NCBI GenBank assembly: GCA_900770215.1
Contig: CAAGJW010000017.1
Location: 1 to 64,000 of the forward strand
From: Bacteroidales bacterium
Lineage (GTDB): Bacteria > Bacteroidota > Bacteroidia > Bacteroidales > Muribaculaceae
Length of the DNA stretch: 64,000 nt
Direction of reading: 5' to 3'
How positions within the stretch are numbered: position 1 is the stretch's first letter; each line of letters begins with the position of its first letter. The notes under the pieces are model-generated. The model saw nothing but the letters and a program-made list of their open reading frames with translations. It was not told the origin of the DNA and did no database searches. Shown here in pieces: positions 33,337-43,528 of the stretch. Both the position numbers and the translations under genes were made by a program.

Positions 33337-34818
33337 CTATAGCGGCAGGGTGGCAGTGAGGTCGTCGACCACGACCTCGCGGTCGGTGCCGCAGTGGTTG
33401 CGGTCTTCCATCACGCTGCGCAGCAGGTTGTCGACTTCGGGCAGTGCATTTTCCTTGATGAAGCCCTGTATCGAGTCGAAGAGGCCGCCCATGCCGGGCA
33501 TCGAGGCGTTGAGCACACCGGTGATGCCGCTCTCGAGCTGGCTTGTCACGGCCTTGGACTGCTTGTTGCGGCCCTCGTTGCCCTCGAGAAAGATGGTGTA
33601 GGCCGCTTTGCCCACGGTGTCGTACTGCTCGTGCATGATTTTGAGAAACGGTTCAGGGTCGCTGGCTGCCAGCCGTGTGTCCCCGCCGCCCAGCAGGCCC
33701 ATGATGCCCGTCAGGTGCCCCATGGCGCCTTGCAGCTTCTTGTAGCCCTTGCGTGCCAAGCCGTCGATGAGTCCTGGCACGGCTTGCTCTACCTGTACCT
33801 TGGCCTGTGCCTGCAGTCCCGGGCAGCCAGGCACCGTCTTGATGGAGCGTGTGGTGATGTTGGCCTTGCCGCCGTGCAGCTTCACCAGGCGGTAGTGCAG
33901 CGGGTAGGTGCACAGGCTGCCAGTGGCCACCTCGGTAATCGAGTCGGTGCGGTCGCTGTTGTAGTCGCGTGCGATGTCGCTCACGTGCAGGTGCCCGGTG
34001 AAGATGGTGTGGATGCCGGCCTTGAGCAACTGCTGGCGGTCGCTCTCGGGGTGCGACACCATGTATGGGCTCAGGAAGCTGGCCTCCTTGTCGAAGTGCT
34101 CTACCACGTGGTGGTGCATCATGGCGATCACGTGCTTGCCGGCTGCTGTGGCCTCGCGGGCCCGGTCGCACACCCACTCGAGAGTCGAGGCCTTGATGCG
34201 CCCGGCCGTGGGGCGCGAGTCGACGCTGTCGCCACGGCTCTTGAGCAGGTTGTCGTCGTAGCGGTTGCTGTCGATGCCTATCACCACATAGCCTGGCAGG
34301 GGTTCGCAGGCATAGCTGAGCGAGGCTGTGTCGCGCTGCGAGGTGGTACCGTAGCCGTAGGCGCTGTAGAGCCGGGCAAACTCGCCCGGGGTCACTCCCG
34401 GGGCCGGTGTGGTCGAGGCGCCGTCGTAGTAGCGGCCGTAGGGACTGTTGATGTCGTGGTTGCCCGGTATCACCAGCACCTTGATGCCCGCCTTGCGCAG
34501 CTTGTCGAGATGGGCGATGAAGCGCTTGTGGCTCTCGAGCTCGCCGTCCTTGGTGAGGTCGCCGGTCACAAGCACCAGCCGGGGATGGGCGGCAAGTGTC
34601 TGCTTCACGAGCTCGGCCACGATGGCGTCGCTCTGCACGATCATGCGCATGTCGCTATGTGCCAGGCGCTGCACAGCCTGTCCCTGCTTTTTGACCAGCG
34701 CCGGCGCCATGAGATGCGGGTCGCTGAAGACCACGATGTCGGGCCTGGCGGCTGCCATGCCCTGCAGCGCGACGGCTGCCCCGACGAGGCATAGCACGAT
34801 GATAATGAGTTGCTTCAT
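33337..34818 (-). CDS. exported calcineurin-like metallophosphoesterase
   Basis: A 493-residue exported protein. It has the five blocks of the calcineurin-like superfamily: FSDPHL (D-x-H), LVTGDLTKDGE (GD), IPGNHD, MMHHH, and FTGHLH. These residues bind two metal ions. A signal peptide of about 23 residues precedes the first block, so the enzyme is likely periplasmic or surface-exposed. The C-terminal 150 residues are predicted mainly helical and are not part of the core. The start at 34818 gives the signal sequence. The substrate is unknown. Confidence 0.9.
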   Translation of the reverse strand: MKQLIIIVLCLVGAAVALQGMAAARPDIVVFSDPHLMAPALVKKQGQAVQRLAHSDMRMIVQSDAIVAELVKQTLAAHPRLVLVTGDLTKDGELESHKRFIAHLDKLRKAGIKVLVIPGNHDINSPYGRYYDGASTTPAPGVTPGEFARLYSAYGYGTTSQRDTASLSYACEPLPGYVVIGIDSNRYDDNLLKSRGDSVDSRPTAGRIKASTLEWVCDRAREATAAGKHVIAMMHHHVVEHFDKEASFLSPYMVSHPESDRQQLLKAGIHTIFTGHLHVSDIARDYNSDRTDSITEVATGSLCTYPLHYRLVKLHGGKANITTRSIKTVPGCPGLQAQAKVQVEQAVPGLIDGLARKGYKKLQGAMGHLTGIMGLLGGGDTRLAASDPEPFLKIMHEQYDTVGKAAYTIFLEGNEGRNKQSKAVTSQLESGITGVLNASMPGMGGLFDSIQGFIKENALPEVDNLLRSVMEDRNHCGTDREVVVDDLTATLPL

Positions 34819-34930
34819 ATTTGATTGACTGTTGTGTTTTACTCGGGACAAAGGTAGTCGATTTCTCTCATAAATGGAAAGCTTTTTTGCGCTTCAAGTC
34901 GCAAGTGCTGTGCGGGAGCACAGGCGGGGC

Positions 34931-34961
34931 TTTAGATTGTGTGCTTTTTTTGCTACCTTTG
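34931..34961 (+). promoter_or_regulatory. promoter of the threonine aldolase gene
   Basis: TTTA (34931-34934) and TACCTTTG (34954-34961) are separated by 19 nt. The start codon at 34995 follows 33 nt later. Confidence 0.55.
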
Positions 34962-34994
34962 CCTCGACAAAAAACCAAAAATGCAGAATTGAAA

Positions 34995-36026
34995 ATGCTT
35001 AGATTTGAAAGTGACTACATGGAAGGCTGCCATCCGGCCATCCTGAAGCGGCTGCAAGCGATCAACCTCGACAAGAATGTGGGCTACGGGTGCGACCCCT
35101 ATTGCGAGAGTGCCCGCAACAAGATACGCCAGGCCTGCGGCACCCCCGACGCCCAGGTGCACTTCCTGGTGGGCGGCACGCAGACCAACATGCTGGTCAT
35201 CGATGCTATGCTGCGCTACAACGACGGCATCATCGCTCTCGAGAATGGGCACATCAATGTGCACGAGAGCGGCGCCATCGAGGCTTGCGGCCACAAGGTG
35301 ATGCCGGTAAAGGGCCGCGATGGCAAGTACGACATCGACGCGCTCGCGCAGTGGCTCAAGGCCTTCTACGAGGAGACCACCGCTGTGGGCATCGAGCACT
35401 ATGTGATGCCGCGTGCCGTCTACCTGAGTCACCCCACCGAGCTGGGCACCCTCTACACGCGCCACGAGCTTGAGCGGCTGCGCGAGCTGTGCGACCAGTA
35501 TGGGCTGTATCTGTATCTCGACGGCGCCCGCCTGGGCTACGGACTTGCGGCCCATGGCAGCGAGCTCACGCTGCCCGACATTGCCCGCTACTGCGATGCC
35601 TTCTACATAGGCGGCACCAAGGTGGGTGCGCTGCTGGGCGAGGCCGTTGTCGTCACCAATCCCAATATCGAGCTCACCCGCGGCCTCATCAAGCACCGCG
35701 GCGCCATGCTGGCCAAGGGCTGGCTGCTGGGTGTGCAATTTGACACGCTCTTTACCGACGACCTCTACCTGAAGATATCGCGCAACGCTGTCGACCAGGC
35801 TATGCGCCTGCGCCGCGGCATGGAGCAGAGGGGCTACAAGGTGTATATCGACTCGCCCACCAATCAGCAGTTCTTTGTCATCGACAACAAGAAGATGGAG
35901 GAGTTGGCCCAGAAGGCTGCCTTCGACTACATCACCCCGGCTGGCGACGGCCACAGCGTGGTGCGCTTTGCCACCTCGTGGGCTACCACCGGCGAGCAGG
36001 TCGATGCCCTGCTGAGCCTGCTGTAG
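34995..36026 (+). CDS. threonine aldolase family PLP enzyme
   Basis: A 343-residue PLP-dependent enzyme that cleaves beta-hydroxy amino acids such as threonine or allo-threonine to glycine and an aldehyde. The features are FESDYMEGCHPAIL at the N-terminus, FLVGGTQTNMLV, LENGHINVHESGAIEACGHK, LYLDGARLGYGL and the PLP lysine Lys209 in IGGTKVGAL. The length is typical. The start at 34995 is taken because the upstream frame covers the promoter. Together with the threonine dehydrogenase/Kbl pair it gives this segment two routes from threonine to glycine. Confidence 0.9.
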   Translation: MLRFESDYMEGCHPAILKRLQAINLDKNVGYGCDPYCESARNKIRQACGTPDAQVHFLVGGTQTNMLVIDAMLRYNDGIIALENGHINVHESGAIEACGHKVMPVKGRDGKYDIDALAQWLKAFYEETTAVGIEHYVMPRAVYLSHPTELGTLYTRHELERLRELCDQYGLYLYLDGARLGYGLAAHGSELTLPDIARYCDAFYIGGTKVGALLGEAVVVTNPNIELTRGLIKHRGAMLAKGWLLGVQFDTLFTDDLYLKISRNAVDQAMRLRRGMEQRGYKVYIDSPTNQQFFVIDNKKMEELAQKAAFDYITPAGDGHSVVRFATSWATTGEQVDALLSLL

Positions 36027-36058
36027 CGACGCTTGCCGGCAGGGGCGGGCATAGGCGC

Positions 36059-36089
36059 TTGGCAGTTAGACCAAAATGTCTTACCTTTG
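36059..36089 (+). promoter_or_regulatory. promoter of the zinc-ribbon gene
   Basis: TTGG (36059-36062) and TACCTTTG (36082-36089) are separated by 19 nt, an excellent match to the Bacteroidetes consensus. Confidence 0.65.
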
Positions 36090-36157
36090 CATCACAGCCG
36101 CGGTGGGGCGCCATGCGCCCGCCAGCGGGGTGGTTACAATATTTTTTAAGAAGTAGT

Positions 36158-36715
36158 ATGGAACTCAGATGCCCCCATTGTGGTAAATTGCTCGCGATGT
36201 CGCTCCAGGAGCTGGCATCGAGCAACGGCGTGGTGGTGTGCCCGCAGTGCCTGGGCGAGTTCAAGGCCCAGCATGTAGACCTGAGCGGCATCAAGCCCTC
36301 GCGCCCCAGGCGCCAGGCCCCCAAGCCCGGTCGGGCATCGACGACTCAGGCCGTAGTCGCCGCGGTCTATTGCCACCACTGCGGCAAGCGGCTGCCTGCT
36401 GCCCAGCTCAACTATTGTCCCTATTGCGGCAACCCGCTCAGTTTCGACGACACCTCGGCAGGCAACAAGGTTGCGGCCACTGCATCGCCTGAAAAGAAAC
36501 CGCAGCGGCACCTCGACCAGGATGGCGGCGGCGAGACCCCTCGCACGGTGAACACCGAGTTGCTCAACGCCCCGCTGCACTTCCGCCCCGAGCTTCACAC
36601 GCGCGACTTGAAGGAGGAGCCGGCAAGCCTGCCGGTGCGCATCGTGTGCTGGCTGGTCATCGTGGCGCTCATTGCCCTGTTTTTCTTTATCGTGTATATG
36701 GGCAACAAGGCATAA
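36158..36715 (+). CDS. membrane protein with two zinc ribbons
   Basis: A 185-residue protein of unknown function. The N-terminal part has two CxxC pairs, CPHC (5-8) and CPQC about 20 residues on. After a basic, proline-rich linker a second zinc ribbon follows with CHHC and CPYC. A hydrophilic linker leads to a single C-terminal transmembrane helix (VCWLVIVALIALFFFIVYM), so the protein is probably tail-anchored with zinc domains in the cytoplasm. The start at 36158 begins exactly at the first ribbon. No catalytic domain is seen. Confidence 0.6.
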   Translation: MELRCPHCGKLLAMSLQELASSNGVVVCPQCLGEFKAQHVDLSGIKPSRPRRQAPKPGRASTTQAVVAAVYCHHCGKRLPAAQLNYCPYCGNPLSFDDTSAGNKVAATASPEKKPQRHLDQDGGGETPRTVNTELLNAPLHFRPELHTRDLKEEPASLPVRIVCWLVIVALIALFFFIVYMGNKA

Positions 36716-36718
36716 AAT

Positions 36719-36750
36719 TTTGGTAATTAGCGCAAAAAACACTACCTTAG
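36719..36750 (+). promoter_or_regulatory. promoter of the mannose-1-P guanylyltransferase gene
   Basis: TTTG (36719-36722) and TACCTTAG (36743-36750) are separated by 20 nt; the last bases of the -7 box deviate by one. Confidence 0.5.
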
Positions 36751-36803
36751 CGCTGGCGAAAGCATATAATACTACAACACATCAATTAAAACAACTGGAA
36801 GTA

Positions 36804-37886
36804 ATGAACAACAGCGATCGTTATTGCGTGATCATGTGCGGCGGCGTGGGCAGCCGCTTCTGGCCCTACAGCCGTGCCAACAAGCCTAAGCAGTTTATCG
36901 ATTTCCTGGGCACGGGGCAAAGCCTGCTGCAACTCACCGTGGAACGCCTCAAGGGTGTGGTGCCCGAAGAGAACCTCATCTTGCTCACCAACGAGCAGTA
37001 TGCCAGCCTCATCAAGGAGCAGCTGCCGCAAGTCAAAGACTCGCAAATCCTGCTCGAGCCCGCCCGCCGCAACACTGCGCCATGCAACGCCTGGGCGGCC
37101 TATCACATACATGCCCTCAACCCCAATGCCAAAATCATGGTGGCACCGAGCGACCACTTGATATTGCGCCGCGAGGACTTCCGCCAGAGCGTGCTCAAGG
37201 CCTTCGACTTTATCGAGCGCAACGATGTGCTGCTCACCTTCGGTGTGAAGCCCAGCAGGCCCGAGACCGGATATGGCTACATTCAGGTGGGCGAGCCCTT
37301 CGATGCCGACTTCTCGCGCGTGAAAACCTTCACCGAGAAGCCCAATCTGGAGCTGGCCAAGGTGTTTCTTGAGAGCGGCGAGTTCTTCTGGAACTCGGGC
37401 ATGTTCTTCTGGAAGTCGGCGGCGATCATCAAGGCCATCGGCACCTATGCCCCCGAGGTGGCTGCATGCTTCGAGGCTGGCTCTGGCGCCATAGGCACCC
37501 CCGAGGAGCAGGTTTACATCAATGCCAACTATCCCTCGTGCCCCAACATCTCGATCGACTATGCCGTGATGGAAAAGGCGCCCAACGTGTGCGTCGAGCG
37601 TGTCGACTTCGGGTGGACCGACCTGGGCACCTGGGGCGCCCTCTACGACGTCTCGCCCAAGACGCGCGACGGCAATGTGACACAAAACAGCAAGACGATG
37701 CTCTTCGACAGCCACGACAACGTGATCGCCGTCAAGGGCGACAAGCTCGTTGTGGCCTCGGGGCTCAACGACTATATTGTGGCCGATGCCGACGATGCCC
37801 TGCTCATCGTGCCCCGCAGCGATGAGCAAAAAATACGCAACTATGTGAACGAGGTGAAAATGACCTTCGGCGACAAGTATCTGTAA
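36804..37886 (+). CDS. manC: mannose-1-phosphate guanylyltransferase
   Basis: A 360-residue nucleotidyltransferase making GDP-mannose from mannose-1-phosphate and GTP. It shows MCGGVGSRFWPYSRANKPKQF, the nucleotide-binding signature, LLEPARRNTAPC, VAPSDHLI, FGVKPSRPETGYGYI and FTEKPN, then FDLG-type FGWTDLGTWG. It lacks the C-terminal mannose-6-phosphate isomerase domain found in bifunctional ManC/AlgA. GDP-mannose feeds surface polysaccharide and fucose synthesis. A strong terminator hairpin follows. Confidence 0.93.
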   Translation: MNNSDRYCVIMCGGVGSRFWPYSRANKPKQFIDFLGTGQSLLQLTVERLKGVVPEENLILLTNEQYASLIKEQLPQVKDSQILLEPARRNTAPCNAWAAYHIHALNPNAKIMVAPSDHLILRREDFRQSVLKAFDFIERNDVLLTFGVKPSRPETGYGYIQVGEPFDADFSRVKTFTEKPNLELAKVFLESGEFFWNSGMFFWKSAAIIKAIGTYAPEVAACFEAGSGAIGTPEEQVYINANYPSCPNISIDYAVMEKAPNVCVERVDFGWTDLGTWGALYDVSPKTRDGNVTQNSKTMLFDSHDNVIAVKGDKLVVASGLNDYIVADADDALLIVPRSDEQKIRNYVNEVKMTFGDKYL

Positions 37887-37920
37887 CGGCGCCCGCCGCG
37901 TGCCTGCAAGATGATAACAC

Positions 37921-37960
37921 ACGGGGCCCGCTTCCTGCACTGGCAAGAAGCGGGCCCCGT
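37921..37960. terminator. bidirectional terminator-like hairpin
   Basis: A 14-bp perfect stem, ACGGGGCCCGCTTC (37921-37934) with GAAGCGGGCCCCGT (37947-37960), lies between convergent genes. The T-tracts are weak on both sides. Confidence 0.7.
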
Positions 37961-37981
37961 GGTTGCGTTGTAGCGGCTGTG

Positions 37982-38998
37982 TCAGTTGGGCCACATGCCG
38001 TGTTCGCCGTGGTGGCACACGTAGTCGGTGCTCTTGATGGTGCCAAACTTGTAGCCCTGGGCCTTGAAGTACTTGATAATCGCGGGCAGGGCCTCGACGG
38101 TGGTTTTCTTGGCGGCGGCATCGTGCATGAGCAGGCACATCTGCGGGTGATAGGTGTGGCAGGCGCTGTTCACGAGCGTGGTCACGGGCACGTGGTTGCC
38201 GTCGGCGTCTTTCGAGTCGAGGCTCCAGTCCACATATTGGTAACCGCGCTTGAGCAGTGCGGTCTTGAGCGTGTCGATCCACTGGCGGTTGCCGGGGTGG
38301 TAGCGGCGGTACACGTGGTTGCTGCTGCCGCCGGGGAAGCGCACGATGCGCGTGCGCTGACCGGTGTATTTCTCAATCACCTGCTCTATGCGCTCCAGGT
38401 CGGCCATGTAGGCATCAATGCTGGAGTAGATCTTGAAGCTGTGGCTGTAGGAGTGGGCGGCCACCACGTTGCCCTCGTGCACGGCCTGGGTCATGTAGGG
38501 CAGGCTCTTGGGCCACTGCGCGGTGACAAAGAAGGTGGCCTTCACGCCGTTGTCGCGCAATATCTTGAGGATGTGGGGCGTGTTGGGCGACGGGCCGTCG
38601 TCGAAGGTGAGGTAGATGATCTTCTCCTTGGGGTCGATCACCTCGATGCTGGTCCTGGCCTGCGCCACGTTGCCTGCCTCGTTCTCGGCATAGAACACCA
38701 CGGGGTACTCGCCGGCTTTCTTCAGGTCGACGGCCGAGGAGTCGATGGCAATCTTCACCTGGCGGTGCGTGCTGTCGGTATACTCCACGTTGTTCATGTA
38801 GTCGGGGCGCCCGTTGGTTGCCACCTGCATGGGGAAGGCCTCGAGGGTGGGCGCGACGGTGTCGCCCGCGTTTTGCTTTTCTGCTACAGATGCCGGATTG
38901 CCCTGTGCCTGCTTGGCGTGGACATAGATGGCCGTGGCTGCCAGCATCGCTACAATCAAGGCCAGAGCAATCCCGATGCGAGATTTTCTTGTGTTCAT
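37982..38998 (-). CDS. polysaccharide deacetylase (NodB-type, CE4)
   Basis: A 338-residue membrane-anchored or exported enzyme that removes N-acetyl groups from peptidoglycan or another glycan. The NodB domain (about 125-330) has LTFDDGPSPNTP with the catalytic and metal-binding aspartates, HSYSH supplying the two metal histidines, RFPGG, and LLMHD near the C-terminus. An N-terminal hydrophobic helix (9-27) and a DUF5011-like beta domain (about 45-120) precede the catalytic domain. All CE4 motifs are intact. Confidence 0.92.
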   Translation of the reverse strand: MNTRKSRIGIALALIVAMLAATAIYVHAKQAQGNPASVAEKQNAGDTVAPTLEAFPMQVATNGRPDYMNNVEYTDSTHRQVKIAIDSSAVDLKKAGEYPVVFYAENEAGNVAQARTSIEVIDPKEKIIYLTFDDGPSPNTPHILKILRDNGVKATFFVTAQWPKSLPYMTQAVHEGNVVAAHSYSHSFKIYSSIDAYMADLERIEQVIEKYTGQRTRIVRFPGGSSNHVYRRYHPGNRQWIDTLKTALLKRGYQYVDWSLDSKDADGNHVPVTTLVNSACHTYHPQMCLLMHDAAAKKTTVEALPAIIKYFKAQGYKFGTIKSTDYVCHHGEHGMWPN

Positions 38999-39129
38999 TA
39001 TCTTTTTTTGACTATTCAGTAAAATATTGCCGCTGTGCTCACTCTTTTAAAATGATAGCATAACAGATAAAAATTGGTTGCAAAATTAATGAAAAAAACT
39101 GAATATTTCGAACTCTCAACTATTTTTAG

Positions 39130-39137
39130 TATTTTTG
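39130..39137 (+). promoter_or_regulatory. -7 box upstream of cvpA-suf
   Basis: TATTTTTG, 25 nt upstream of the cvpA start codon; probably drives the whole cvpA-sufBCDS unit. The divergent gene has TAATTTTG on the minus strand at 39081-39088. Confidence 0.5.
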
Positions 39138-39162
39138 CATCCTTAAATAAGTAAGGGGCACG

Positions 39163-39741
39163 ATGGCTGCAATCGACATTCTCATTCTTGTGGTGCTCGC
39201 AGTGGGGACCGTGCATGGTTTTCGCAAGGGAATCATCGACAGGCTCTCGTGGGCAGCAGGCATCGTGGCAGGCTTGGCGGCCTGCTGGATACTGGGGGCG
39301 CGGGCTGTCGACCTGTTCTGCATGCTGTGCCCGTCGCATGCGCAGTGGCCCGCGCCGCGGCTCACTGCGAGTGTAGCGGCCCTGGCCATGCTCTTTGCCC
39401 TGGTCTACCTCTCCTGCCGTGTGGCCGGGCTTGCGGTCAAGAGCGTGTCGTTCAAGCTCAAGCTGGGCGGCCTCGACAGGGCTGCCGGTGCCGTGGCAGG
39501 CTTGGTCATGACCGTGCTTGTGGTGGGGCTTGTGCTCGATGCGGCACTCTTGCTCAGGCCGCGTGCCGCCGTGCTCGACAGGGCGCTGCAGCGGCGCGAC
39601 CCGGTGCTGGTGATGACCATGATGGCCGCCCCGCTCATGCTGGGTGCCGACTCGGTGAGCCTGGATTTGCCGGCAGCGCCTGCCCCAAGTGTTGAAAAGG
39701 AAAACATGTATTCTGCCTCAAGGCAGGGTGCAACATCATAG
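39163..39741 (+). CDS. CvpA family membrane protein
   Basis: A 192-residue inner-membrane protein with four hydrophobic segments. The CvpA signature is in the N-terminus, DILILVVLAVGTVHGFRKGIIDRLSW; the central stretch SVSFKLKLGGLDRAAGAVAGL matches the conserved third to fourth segment. E. coli CvpA is linked to envelope homeostasis, and its biochemical function is unsettled. The stop is 8 nt before the sufB start codon, so it probably heads the SUF operon. Confidence 0.85.
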   Translation: MAAIDILILVVLAVGTVHGFRKGIIDRLSWAAGIVAGLAACWILGARAVDLFCMLCPSHAQWPAPRLTASVAALAMLFALVYLSCRVAGLAVKSVSFKLKLGGLDRAAGAVAGLVMTVLVVGLVLDAALLLRPRAAVLDRALQRRDPVLVMTMMAAPLMLGADSVSLDLPAAPAPSVEKENMYSASRQGATS

Positions 39742-39749
39742 TGTAGAAT

Positions 39750-41216
<1,467 letters not shown>

Positions 41217-41282
41217 AACATGCGAAACAGTGATTTTATCAATTGCGGCCAGCAGCCGCGCAAGTTATAGAAAACAAACAAC

Positions 41283-42050
41283 ATGTTAATAGTAAAAGAT
41301 TTACATGCCTCAATCGAGGGCAAAGAGATATTGAAAGGCATCAACCTCACAGTCAAGCCGGGCGAGGTGCATGCCATCATGGGTCCCAACGGCTCGGGCA
41401 AGTCGACGCTGAGCGCTGTGCTCACAGGCAATCCGGCCTTCACGGTCACTGGCGGCAGTGCCACCTTCTACGGCAAGGACCTGCTGGCCATGAAGCCCGA
41501 GGACCGCGCCCACGAGGGCCTGTTTCTGAGCTTCCAGTACCCAGTTGAGATACCGGGCGTGTCGATGGTCAACTTCATGCGCACCGCCATCAACGAGAAG
41601 CGCAAGTACTACAACGAGCCGCCGCTCTCGGCCAGCGACTTCCTCAAGCTCATGCGTGAGAAGCGGGCTGTGGTGCAACTCGACAACAAGCTCGCCTCGC
41701 GTGCCGTGAACGAGGGCTTCTCGGGTGGTGAGAAGAAGCGCAACGAGATTTTCCAGATGGCCATGCTCGAGCCGCGCCTCAGCATCCTCGACGAGACCGA
41801 CAGCGGTCTCGACATCGACGCCCTGCGCATCGTGGCCAGCGGCGTCAACAAGCTCAAGACAGCCAACAACGCCACCATCGTCATCACCCACTACGAGCGC
41901 CTGCTCGACTACATCAAGCCCGACTTTGTGCACGTGCTCTACAAGGGACGCATCGTCATGAGCGCCGGCCCCGAGCTGGCCAAGGAGCTTGAAGAGCGCG
42001 GCTACGACTGGATCAAGGCCCAGGTCGACGGCGATGCTGCCGGCAAGTAG
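41283..42050 (+). CDS. sufC: Fe-S cluster assembly ATPase SufC
   Basis: A 255-residue ABC-type ATPase that powers SufBCD. Walker A is GPNGSGKSTL (about 36-45), the Q-loop follows in FLSFQYPVEIPGV, the signature is FSGGEKKR and Walker B is LSILDETDSGLDID. The FSGGEKKRNEI and DETDSGLD forms are specific to SufC among ABC ATPases. It lies 66 nt after sufB. Confidence 0.97.
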   Translation: MLIVKDLHASIEGKEILKGINLTVKPGEVHAIMGPNGSGKSTLSAVLTGNPAFTVTGGSATFYGKDLLAMKPEDRAHEGLFLSFQYPVEIPGVSMVNFMRTAINEKRKYYNEPPLSASDFLKLMREKRAVVQLDNKLASRAVNEGFSGGEKKRNEIFQMAMLEPRLSILDETDSGLDIDALRIVASGVNKLKTANNATIVITHYERLLDYIKPDFVHVLYKGRIVMSAGPELAKELEERGYDWIKAQVDGDAAGK

Positions 42051-42098
42051 CCTCACGCGATAGGCTTTAAATCAACTCTATTTTTCTTCAATAAAACT

Positions 42099-43463
42099 AT
42101 GACGGCATTAGATCAATATATCGACTTGTACACCCAGCATCGCGAGGCGCTCGAGGCCCATGCCCCGGCGGCGCTCAACGCCTTGCGCCCCAAGGCGCTC
42201 AAGGCGCTCGACGGTGCCCGCCTGCCCCGCAAGGGCGAGGAGGACTATGAGGGCACCGACCTCGAGCAGGCCTTTACCCCCGACTACGGTGTGAACCTGA
42301 ACCGCACCCCCTTCACCGCCGACCCTGGCCACGCTTTCAACTGCGACGTGCCCAACATGAGCACCTGCCTCTACTTTTTCTACAACGACATCTTCAGCCC
42401 CAGCCGCACGGCACGCCAGCTGCCCGGCGGGGTGGTGGTGGAGTCGCTGGCCCAAGCCCAGCGCAATCATCCCGAGATACTCGAGAAGTACCTGGGCAGT
42501 CTTGCCGACCTGTCGAAGCCCGAGGTGGCACTCAACACCCTGCTGGCCCAGGACGGCATGCTGGTCTACATCCCCGACGGCGTAACGGCCGAGAAACCCA
42601 TACAGCTGGTCAACATCTACAACGCGGCCGCCCCGGTCATGGCCGTGAGGCGCCTGCTCGTGGTCGTGGGCGAGAATGCCCACGCCAGGATGCTCGTGTG
42701 CGACCACACGCAGAACGGCGGCGTCGACTACCTGGGCAGCCAGGTGGTAGAGATCGTGGCGCTCAAGGATGCCACCTTCGACTACTACGACCTGGAGGAG
42801 ACCGATGCCTCGACCCATCGCGTGTCGTCGGTCTTTGTCGACCAGCGCGAGGGCAGCAATGTGCTCGTCGACGGCATGACGCTCCTGAACGGCTTCACCC
42901 GCAACGACTACTATGTGAACGTCAACGGCGAGCACTGCCAGACCCAGCTGCTGGGCATGACCATCGCCTCGGGCACGCAGCACGTCGACAACCACACCCT
43001 GCTGTGCCACAACAAGCCCAATTGCCACAGCAACGAGATGTTTAAGTATGTGCTCAACGACGAGGCCGTGGGCGCCTTTGCCGGCAAGATCCTGGTCAAG
43101 CCTGGCTGCCCCAAGACCGACGCCTACCAGGGCAACCGCAATATCGTGGCAGCCCCCACGGCCAAGATGTACAGCAAGCCACAGCTCGAGATCTACACCG
43201 ACGATGTGCAGTGTTCCCACGGCACGGCCATAGGCCAGCTCGACGAGGAGGCCCTGTTCTACATGCGCACCCGCGGCATCCCCCTCGACCAGGCCCGCAT
43301 GCTGCTCATGCAGGCCTTTGTCGACGATGTGATCGACGGCGTGCGCCTCGACGCCCTCAAAGACCGCCTGCGCCACCTGGTGGAGAAGCGCTTCCAGGGC
43401 AAGATGGCCATGTGCCAGTCGTGCGCCAGTGCCGGCTGCAACAGCAAGATTGAAAGATTCTAA
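42099..43463 (+). CDS. sufD: Fe-S cluster assembly protein SufD
   Basis: A 454-residue SufB paralogue that forms the SufBC2D complex. The C-terminal part is well conserved: LLCHNKPNCHSNEMFKYV, VKPGCPKTDAYQGNRNIV, and PQLEIYTDDVQCSHGTAIGQLDEEALFYMRTRGI. The N-terminal helical part is more variable, as is usual. It lies 48 nt after sufC. Confidence 0.96.
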   Translation: MTALDQYIDLYTQHREALEAHAPAALNALRPKALKALDGARLPRKGEEDYEGTDLEQAFTPDYGVNLNRTPFTADPGHAFNCDVPNMSTCLYFFYNDIFSPSRTARQLPGGVVVESLAQAQRNHPEILEKYLGSLADLSKPEVALNTLLAQDGMLVYIPDGVTAEKPIQLVNIYNAAAPVMAVRRLLVVVGENAHARMLVCDHTQNGGVDYLGSQVVEIVALKDATFDYYDLEETDASTHRVSSVFVDQREGSNVLVDGMTLLNGFTRNDYYVNVNGEHCQTQLLGMTIASGTQHVDNHTLLCHNKPNCHSNEMFKYVLNDEAVGAFAGKILVKPGCPKTDAYQGNRNIVAAPTAKMYSKPQLEIYTDDVQCSHGTAIGQLDEEALFYMRTRGIPLDQARMLLMQAFVDDVIDGVRLDALKDRLRHLVEKRFQGKMAMCQSCASAGCNSKIERF

Positions 43464-43528
43464 TCACACACGCGCACACACACATATATATAATACACAC
43501 AGCAATTTTCTATATATAAAATCAGAGC

